From: Hyphomicrobiales bacterium
GTDB lineage: Bacteria; Pseudomonadota; Alphaproteobacteria; Rhizobiales; Xanthobacteraceae
NCBI GenBank assembly: GCA_026400425.1
Contig: JAPLPC010000604.1
Coordinates: forward strand, 1-11,640
Reading direction: 5' to 3'
Length of the DNA: 11,640 nt
Of the stretch, positions 6,935 to 11,640 are shown in pieces. The notes below the pieces were generated by a model. That model had not been told where the DNA came from and ran no database searches. It saw only the letters and a list, made by a program, of their open reading frames with translations. A program made the translations under genes and the position numbers. Positions within the stretch are counted from its first letter, which is position 1; every line of letters starts with the position of its first letter.

Positions 6935-8539
6935 TCAGCCGCCACTCGCCTCTGCCAGCGCTTGCGGCGTGTCGATGTCGAGGAACGCGCCGGGGCCTTC
7001 GACGGCGACATCGGCGACGGCTTCTCCATGTTTGACGATCAGGTTGCGCGCACCCACATCGCCGTCCAACGTCATCAATTCCGCGAAGAAGCGCCGCGAC
7101 CACAGCACCGGGTTGCCGCGACGACCATCGCTGACGGGCGCTGCGATGAGATGACCGCGCTCCGGCGCGAAAGCGTCGATCAGGCGATCGATCAATCTGG
7201 TATCGATTAGCGGCATGTCGGCGAGACAGATCACGGCGCCGTCGGCAGTGCGTGGCATGGCGGCGATGCCGGCCTTCACCGAACCGGCGATGCCATCGCG
7301 GAAATCGGGATTGTGGACGAAGGCGACCTTGAGGCCGTCCAGCGCCTGCTCCACTTCGGCCGCCTGATGGCCCGTCACCACCGTGACGCTGCTGGCTTTC
7401 GACTGCAGCAATTGCTCGGCGACGATACGCACCAGCGGCTTGCCATGAAGTTCGGCCAAAAGCTTGTTCGGCCCACCCATCCGCGTGCCGCGGCCCGCGG
7501 CCAGGATCAAGGCGGCGACGTTGCGGTTGCCGTCGGTCTCGGCCGGCAGACGCGGCTGCGGGCGGGTGACGATTTCCATCAAGAGACCGCCGACGCCCAT
7601 GCCGACCAGATCGGCGCGCGTCACCTCCAGCCCGGCGAGCAGGCGCATCAACACCCAGTCGAACCCGTTTTCCACCGGCGAACGCGCGCATCCGGGCGCA
7701 CCGATGATCGGCACCGCACCGGCTTTGCCGATCAGCAGCAGATTGCCGGGATCGACGGGCATGCCGAAGTGATGAATGTTGCCGCCGATCCGCGTGATCG
7801 CGGCCGGAATGACATCGCGGCGATCGGCAATGGCGGAGGCGCCGAACACGATGACGAGTTCGGCGCCGAGCTTGATCAAATCGTCGATGGTCTCGGCCAG
7901 CACCGCCTCGTCATGCGACACCCGCCGTTCGGCGATGATCTCCGCACCGGCCGGCGCCAGGCGTTGCTCGGTGACACGCAGGGTCTTGTCGATCACCTTG
8001 GGCGACAGGCCCGGCAACAGCGTCGAGACGATGCCGACCTTTTTGACGCGGTACGGCGCGATCCGCATCGCGGCCCCACCCGCCGCCGTCACCGCAGCAT
8101 CACGCAACGTTGCGGCGACGCCGAACGGAATCAGTTTGACGGTGGCGATCATCTCGTTCTCGACCACCGGCTTGAACGCAGCCAGCGTCGCGAATGTGAT
8201 GGCTTCATCGACGCCGTTGATGCGATCGACGGCGGCACGATCGATCACCAGAACGCCCGGATTTGCCGCGAACAGATTGGCGCGGCCGGTGAAGGCGCGC
8301 TCGACGGTGATTCCCTCGCCGGCCACGGCTTGCGCGATGCTGGCCGCGGCGACGTCCTCGGACACGTCGCCATCTTCCAGGCGCACAACCACCACCTCCC
8401 CGACGCCAGCGCGCGTCAGCGCTGCGACTTCGTCAGCGCCGATGGTGGTGCCCTTCTTGAGAACGAGATCGCCCTGCCGCAAAGTGTGGACCGTGACGCC
8501 GCCGAGCGCATCGGCCGGGCTGGCAGGGCCGAACTTCAT
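6935..8539 (-). CDS. Fused MoCF (molybdopterin-binding) and MocA-like nucleotidyltransferase protein
   Basis: A 534-residue cytoplasmic protein of molybdenum-cofactor metabolism. Residues 1-160 resemble a MoeA-like lead-in (RQGDLVLKKGTTI, ENEMIATVKLIPFGV). Residues 165-303 are a MoCF domain: VGIVSTLLPG, KVIDKTLRVTEQRL, VSHDEAVLAE, ELVIVFGASAIADRRDV, IIGAPGCARSP. Residues 341-534 are a MocA/MobA-type transferase: LILAAGRGTRMGGPNKLL (344-361), VVTGHQAAEVE, NPDFRDGIAGSVKAGI, CLADMPLID (438-446), GRRGNPVLWSRRFF, GDVGARNLI and DIDTPQAL. The NKLL form fits MocA (CTP, cytosine dinucleotide cofactor) better than GTP-using MobA. It probably makes or modifies the cytosine-dinucleotide cofactor used by xanthine-dehydrogenase-family enzymes. 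Its ATG overlaps the upstream XdhC stop as ATGA, so translation is coupled. It is the last gene of the operon. Relatives are sometimes misnamed glycosyltransferase or isoprenoid-pathway enzymes. Confidence 0.9.
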   Translation of the reverse strand: MKFGPASPADALGGVTVHTLRQGDLVLKKGTTIGADEVAALTRAGVGEVVVVRLEDGDVSEDVAAASIAQAVAGEGITVERAFTGRANLFAANPGVLVIDRAAVDRINGVDEAITFATLAAFKPVVENEMIATVKLIPFGVAATLRDAAVTAAGGAAMRIAPYRVKKVGIVSTLLPGLSPKVIDKTLRVTEQRLAPAGAEIIAERRVSHDEAVLAETIDDLIKLGAELVIVFGASAIADRRDVIPAAITRIGGNIHHFGMPVDPGNLLLIGKAGAVPIIGAPGCARSPVENGFDWVLMRLLAGLEVTRADLVGMGVGGLLMEIVTRPQPRLPAETDGNRNVAALILAAGRGTRMGGPNKLLAELHGKPLVRIVAEQLLQSKASSVTVVTGHQAAEVEQALDGLKVAFVHNPDFRDGIAGSVKAGIAAMPRTADGAVICLADMPLIDTRLIDRLIDAFAPERGHLIAAPVSDGRRGNPVLWSRRFFAELMTLDGDVGARNLIVKHGEAVADVAVEGPGAFLDIDTPQALAEASGG

Positions 8540-9237
8540 GCTGCGCTCGCTTTGGCCTGCTTCGGCAAACGCAATTCGGCTGTGATCTCGGCCATGATCG
8601 ACACCGCGATTTCGGACGGCGACACGGCGCCGATATTGAGTCCGATCGGCGCCTTGATCTTCGCCAGATCCGCGTCGCTGGCGCCTTGCTGCTTGAGGCG
8701 CTCCAGCCGCTTGGCATGGGTCTTTCGCGAGCCGAGCGCGCCAATATAGAAACAGTCCTTGGCGAAGGCATGTAGCAGCGCGGGATCGTCGATCTTGGGA
8801 TCATGCGTCACGGCGACGAAGGCGGTCCAGCGATCGATGCCGAGCGGCGGCAGCGCCTCGTCCGGCCAGTCCGCGATCAGTTTCACGTCGGGGAAGCGTT
8901 CCGGGCTGGCAAAGGCGGTGCGCGGATCCACCACCGTGACGTCGTAATCCAGCGACCGCGCCAATGGCGCCAGCGCCTGGCTGATATGGACGGCGCCGAT
9001 GATGACGAGCCTCGCCGTCGGCGCATAGACATTCAGAAACTGCTTGTGGCCGTCCACCTCGACCATCGCGCTCTTGCCCATGCGGAGCTGCTTGTCGAGT
9101 TCGGCATGCAACGGATCGGCCGCGAAATCCGCGGCCTTCACCAGCCGCTGGTCGCCGTTGGCGATATCAGTGACGACGATGACGGGGCGGCGTGCAGCGC
9201 GCTCGGCATTGAGCAGCGCCAGTGTCTCGGTTTTCAC
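8536..9237 (-). CDS. XdhC family protein, C-terminal (Rossmann) half
   Basis: XdhC-type proteins bind molybdenum cofactor and hand it to xanthine-dehydrogenase/CO-dehydrogenase-family enzymes, often after sulfuration. This 233-residue protein carries the C-terminal XdhC domain: LVIIGAVHISQALAPLA (77-93) followed by DVTVVDPRTAF (nucleotide-binding type Rossmann motif), VAVTHDPKIDD (141-151), YIGALGSRKTHAKR (164-177) and IGLNIGAVSPSEIAVSIMAEI (198-218). Residues 1-70 form a poorly conserved lead-in without the N-terminal XdhC motifs, which are encoded by the separate gene just upstream. The start is GTG 9237, 3 bp after that gene's stop, with AAGGTGGG shortly before it; the next Met is residue 53, inside the lead-in. 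It overlaps the following MoCF-MocA gene by 4 bp, so the three are tightly coupled. Confidence 0.9.
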   Translation of the reverse strand: MKTETLALLNAERAARRPVIVVTDIANGDQRLVKAADFAADPLHAELDKQLRMGKSAMVEVDGHKQFLNVYAPTARLVIIGAVHISQALAPLARSLDYDVTVVDPRTAFASPERFPDVKLIADWPDEALPPLGIDRWTAFVAVTHDPKIDDPALLHAFAKDCFYIGALGSRKTHAKRLERLKQQGASDADLAKIKAPIGLNIGAVSPSEIAVSIMAEITAELRLPKQAKASAA

Positions 9238-9240
9238 GGC

Positions 9241-9564
9241 TCAGCCCACCTTTTCGACGAACACGCGGATGGTGCCGCCACAGGACAGTCCGACTTTCCA
9301 GGCGGTGTCATCGGCGACGCCGAATTCGAGCAGTTTCGGCTTGCCGCTCTCGATCACGTCCAGCGCCTCGGTGACCACGGCGCCTTCGACGCAGCCGCCG
9401 GACACCGAGCCGAGAAACGTGCCGTCGTCATTGATGACGAGATTGGAGCCGGCCGGGCGCGGCGCCGAGCCCCAGGTCTCCACCACCGTCGCCAGTGCGA
9501 CGCCATGGCCGGCCTTTTGCCAGGCCTCGGCGGCCTGCAGGATGTCTTCTTCGCGATTGAGCAT
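9241..9564 (-). CDS. XdhC family protein, N-terminal (XdhC/CoxI) half
   Basis: A 107-residue protein made of just the N-terminal XdhC/CoxI domain: GVALATVVETWGSAPRPAGS (21-40), INDDGTFLGSVSGGCVEGAV (44-63) and GLSCGGTIRVFVE (92-104). Both conserved cysteines (58 and 95) are present; in XdhC proteins such residues are thought to contact the cofactor or its sulfur. It likely works as a complex with the downstream gene product, which supplies the Rossmann half, during molybdoenzyme maturation. The start ATG 9564 has a strong ribosome site (GAGGAGAG) in the 13-bp gap after the coxE-like stop. The protein is complete with its own stop, so this is a genuine two-gene arrangement and not a recent break; no coding homology is lost between the halves. 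Confidence 0.9.
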   Translation of the reverse strand: MLNREEDILQAAEAWQKAGHGVALATVVETWGSAPRPAGSNLVINDDGTFLGSVSGGCVEGAVVTEALDVIESGKPKLLEFGVADDTAWKVGLSCGGTIRVFVEKVG

Positions 9565-9577
9565 CAGACTCTCCTCA

Positions 9578-10780
9578 TTAGGCAGCGGGGCGGACCGGCG
9601 GGCGGTGATGGCCCGATGCCGGCGCGGACAGCGCCTTGATCAGCCCATCGATCGAACTCAAATTATGTACCGGACGGAATTCGTCAACGTGAGGCAGCAT
9701 CATTTTGATGCCCTGCGCCTTCGGCTCGAAGCCATCGAAGCGCAACAGCGGATTGAGCCAGATCAGGCGCCGGCACGAACGATGCAGCCGGTCCATCTCG
9801 AAGGCGAGCTGCGAATCCGCCTCGCGTTCGAGGCCGTCGGAGATCAGCAGGACGATGGCGCCCTGCCCGAGCACGCGGCGGCCCCACAGCTTGTTGAAAT
9901 TGTGCAGCGAGGCGGAAATGCGGGTGCCGCCAGCCCAGTCCTGCACCGATGCCGAACATGACGCTAGCGCTTCATCGGGATCGCGCGCCCGTAAAGCGCG
10001 GGTGACATTGGTGAGACGGGTGCCGAACAGGAACACCGAGACGCGCTTGCGCGCATCGGTGACCGCGTGGAGAAACTGCAGAAACAGCCGCGTATACTCG
10101 CTCATCGAGCCGGAAATATCGAGCAACGCCACGATCGGCGCCGGCTTGTCGATCAGGCCGAGACGGCGGATATCGACGATGTCGCCGCCGGTGCGCAGTG
10201 ACGCCCGCAATGTGCGGCGCAGATCGAGCTTGGCGCCGCGTCGGTCGGGCTCGGTGCGGCGGGTCCGCAACTCGGCCTGCGGCAGCCGCATCGTGGCGAT
10301 GGCGCGGGTTACTTCCGCGATCTCCGCCGCGCTCATCTGCGCAAAGTCCTTCTTCTGCAGGATCTCACGGTCGGACACCGAGAGCTTGATCTCCTGCTCC
10401 TGCCGTGCCTCTCGCTCTTCGCCTTTGGCCGGCTGCGCCATCGCTTCCTGCACGCGGCGCGAGGCCGGCGGCGGCTTTCTCCTGGCATCGTCCGGCAGCG
10501 GCACCGAATCCAGCATCTGCTTCCAGTCCTCTTCGGCGCAGAAGAACAGATCGAAGGCCTGCTGGAAGACCAGCATGTGCTCGTGGCGCGTGACGAACAC
10601 CGCTTGCAGCGTCGCATACACATCGGCGCGTTTGCCGATATCGATCGTCTGCAGCGCATGCAGCGCATCGATCGCAGCCCCCGGTCCGACAGGGAGACCT
10701 GCTTTACGGAGCGCGCGGGCAAAACCGATCACATTGTCGGCCATCTGCCCGGTGGGTGGATTGAGGTGATCGATGGGCAT
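9578..10780 (-). CDS. CoxE-type VWA domain protein
   Basis: CoxE proteins pair with a MoxR-type AAA+ ATPase (CoxD) to mature the active site of CO-dehydrogenase-family molybdoenzymes; this one probably does so for its cognate enzyme. From ATG 10780 it has 400 residues. Residues 12-100 are the usual lead-in (NVIGFARALRKAGLPVGPG, VFVTRHEHMLVFQQAFDLFF). Residues 100-180 are charged, low-complexity linker. Residues 214-345 are a VWA domain with a complete metal site: DISGS (221-225), GGTRI (Thr286) and SDGLE (Asp315). ATGs at 10801 and 10819 are alternatives adding 7 or 13 residues. Position 10780 matches where family resemblance starts and has a modest AGAGAG upstream. It follows the MoxR gene after a 151-bp spacer that holds a palindromic repeat, and precedes the XdhC pair by 13 bp. 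Confidence 0.92.
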   Translation of the reverse strand: MPIDHLNPPTGQMADNVIGFARALRKAGLPVGPGAAIDALHALQTIDIGKRADVYATLQAVFVTRHEHMLVFQQAFDLFFCAEEDWKQMLDSVPLPDDARRKPPPASRRVQEAMAQPAKGEEREARQEQEIKLSVSDREILQKKDFAQMSAAEIAEVTRAIATMRLPQAELRTRRTEPDRRGAKLDLRRTLRASLRTGGDIVDIRRLGLIDKPAPIVALLDISGSMSEYTRLFLQFLHAVTDARKRVSVFLFGTRLTNVTRALRARDPDEALASCSASVQDWAGGTRISASLHNFNKLWGRRVLGQGAIVLLISDGLEREADSQLAFEMDRLHRSCRRLIWLNPLLRFDGFEPKAQGIKMMLPHVDEFRPVHNLSSIDGLIKALSAPASGHHRPPVRPAA

Positions 10781-10827
10781 GGTTCGCTCTCTAGACTCCA
10801 TCCAGAACTCTGCCCTCATGGTAAGGA

Positions 10828-10845
10828 GGCGCCGACTACGGCGCC
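10828..10845. repeat. Small hairpin in the coxD-coxE spacer
   Basis: GGCGCC at 10828-10833 and 10840-10845 can form a 6-bp stem around a 6-base loop. It sits beside the larger repeat at 10869-10911 and may be part of the same element. No T-run follows on either strand. Confidence 0.4.
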
Positions 10846-10868
10846 GTCTCGAACCACTGCCTTGCCGC

Positions 10869-10911
10869 CATCCTTCGAGACGCGGCGAAGACGCCGCTCC
10901 TCAGGATGAGG
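10869..10911. repeat. REP-like palindromic element in the coxD-coxE spacer
   Basis: The outer arms CATCCT (10869-10874) and AGGATG (10903-10908) and the inner stem GCGGCG-AAGA-CGCCGC (10882-10897) make an interrupted hairpin. The wording CATCCTTCGAGACGC..GCTCCTCAGGATGAGG closely resembles a very common intergenic repeat that I recall from Bradyrhizobium/Rhodopseudomonas-type genomes. Here it lies between two genes of one operon, so transcripts would read through it. Confidence 0.65.
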
Positions 10912-10931
10912 ACCAAGTATGGCGCCAAGCC

Positions 10932-11640
10932 CTAGTGGCTCGTCGCGTCCTTGATCGTCTTTGTCAACAGGTCGCCCTGCATGCGCTGGATGTCGTCCTG
11001 ATACTTCAGCAGCGCGCCCAGCGTGTCGCCGACCATCTGCGGCGTCAGCGAGCGCGCATCCAGTTCGGTCAGCGCCGTCGCCCAGTCGATGGTCTCGGCG
11101 ACGCCCGGCGATTTGTAGAAATCCTGATCACGCAGCTTCTGCACGAACGCCACCACCTGCTCCGACAGTTTCGCCGAGATGCCGGGCACGCGCGACTTGA
11201 CGATGGCGAGTTCGCGATCGGCGGCGGGATAATCGACCCAGTGATACAGGCAGCGGCGCTTCAGCGCGTCGTGGATCTCGCGGGTGCGATTCGAGGTGAT
11301 GATGACGATCGGCGGCGACGGTGCCTTGACCGTGCCGAGCTCGGGAATCGTGACCTGGAAGTCGGACAGGATTTCGAGCAGATAGGCCTCGAAAGCTTCA
11401 TCGGCGCGGTCGAGTTCATCGATCAAGAGCACCGGCGCGCCATTGATATCCGGCTCCAGCGCCTGCAGCAGCGGCCGCTTGATCAGATAGCGATCGGCGA
11501 AGATGTCGCTGGTCAGCTGGTCGCGATCGCTGTCGCCGGCAGCTTCAGCAAGACGGATCGCAATCATCTGCGCTGCGCTGTTCCACTCATAGACCGCCGA
11601 GGAGACGTCGAGGCCTTCGTAGCATTGCAGGCGGATCAGC
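10932..11640 (-). CDS. MoxR-type AAA+ ATPase, CoxD-like (5' end beyond the window)
   Basis: CoxD-type ATPases act with CoxE as a chaperone in maturing Mo-hydroxylases. The frame is open to the right edge: 24 codons before the internal Met at 11567 read LIRLQCYEGLDVSSAVYEWN and onward, a classic MoxR segment. The true start and the Walker A loop therefore lie outside. In the 235 visible residues are Walker B VLLIDELDRAD (70-80), sensor 1 IITSNRTRE (113-121, Asn117), the arginine-finger region ALKRRCLYHWVDYP (125-138) and ETIDWATAL (182-190) near the sensor 2 region. Assuming a normal length near 300 residues, some 60-70 are missing at the N-terminus. It is the first gene of the visible minus-strand operon, with the VWA gene 151 bp downstream. 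Confidence 0.92.
   Translation of the reverse strand, partial: LIRLQCYEGLDVSSAVYEWNSAAQMIAIRLAEAAGDSDRDQLTSDIFADRYLIKRPLLQALEPDINGAPVLLIDELDRADEAFEAYLLEILSDFQVTIPELGTVKAPSPPIVIITSNRTREIHDALKRRCLYHWVDYPAADRELAIVKSRVPGISAKLSEQVVAFVQKLRDQDFYKSPGVAETIDWATALTELDARSLTPQMVGDTLGALLKYQDDIQRMQGDLLTKTIKDATSH

Noticed and set aside
7313..8749. A 478-codon plus-strand open frame opposite the MoCF-MocA and XdhC genes
   Set aside because: Low-complexity His/Arg/Asp-rich translation without motifs; the opposite strand has strong family matches throughout.
9241..9564. Reading the two XdhC genes as one gene broken by a mutation
   Set aside because: The short gene ends cleanly after its domain, and the second has its own start and a distinct lead-in, so it is an arrangement and not a break.

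Overview
The window looks like chromosomal DNA of a GC-rich alphaproteobacterium, most likely from the Bradyrhizobium/Rhodopseudomonas/Afipia group of Hyphomicrobiales. The evidence is the GC-rich codon use, a cellulose-biosynthesis BcsS-type protein, a CoxD/CoxE/XdhC-type molybdenum-hydroxylase maturation cluster with a fused MoCF-MocA protein, and two intergenic palindromes resembling dispersed repeats I associate with that group. No tRNA, rRNA, CRISPR array, phage gene or transposase was seen.

Layout. (1) 1-2404, minus strand: a two-gene envelope-glycosylation unit. A GT2-GtrA fusion (polyprenyl-phosphate sugar synthase type) is followed, with a GTGA stop/start overlap, by a GT39/ArnT-like membrane glycosyltransferase. 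The second gene is split by a one-base frameshift near 1061 and runs off the left edge. (2) 2405-2723: divergent intergenic region holding a small imperfect tandem repeat. (3) 2724-3923, plus strand: a DUF72 gene and a DUF488 gene, 18 bp apart. The DUF72 protein appears to lack about 30 internal residues. (4) 3924-4050: AT-richer interval with an 8-bp perfect inverted repeat, then bcsS (4051-4917, plus), away from any cellulose synthase gene. (5) 4955-6274, minus: a six-TM class III adenylate cyclase, convergent with bcsS. (6) 6368-6748, minus: a small secreted, cysteine-rich DUF4189 protein with a TTG start. (7) 6854-6931: a long imperfect palindrome just after the end of the next operon. (8) 6935-11640, minus: in transcription order a MoxR/CoxD-type AAA+ ATPase (5' end beyond the window), a CoxE-type VWA protein, an XdhC protein split into N- and C-terminal halves, and the MoCF-MocA fusion.

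How the genes work together. The right-hand operon is an accessory set for maturing a xanthine-dehydrogenase/CO-dehydrogenase-family molybdoenzyme: cofactor cytidylylation and handling (MocA, XdhC) plus an AAA+/VWA chaperone pair that acts on the assembled enzyme. No structural subunit of such an enzyme lies in the window. The left-hand unit would make a lipid-linked sugar and transfer it outside the cytoplasmic membrane, but its transferase is broken as read here. I found no clearly new multi-gene system. The most noteworthy points are the two lesions (GT39 frameshift, DUF72 deletion), the unexplained DUF72-DUF488 pair, the orphan bcsS with its upstream palindrome, and the palindrome inside the coxD-coxE spacer.
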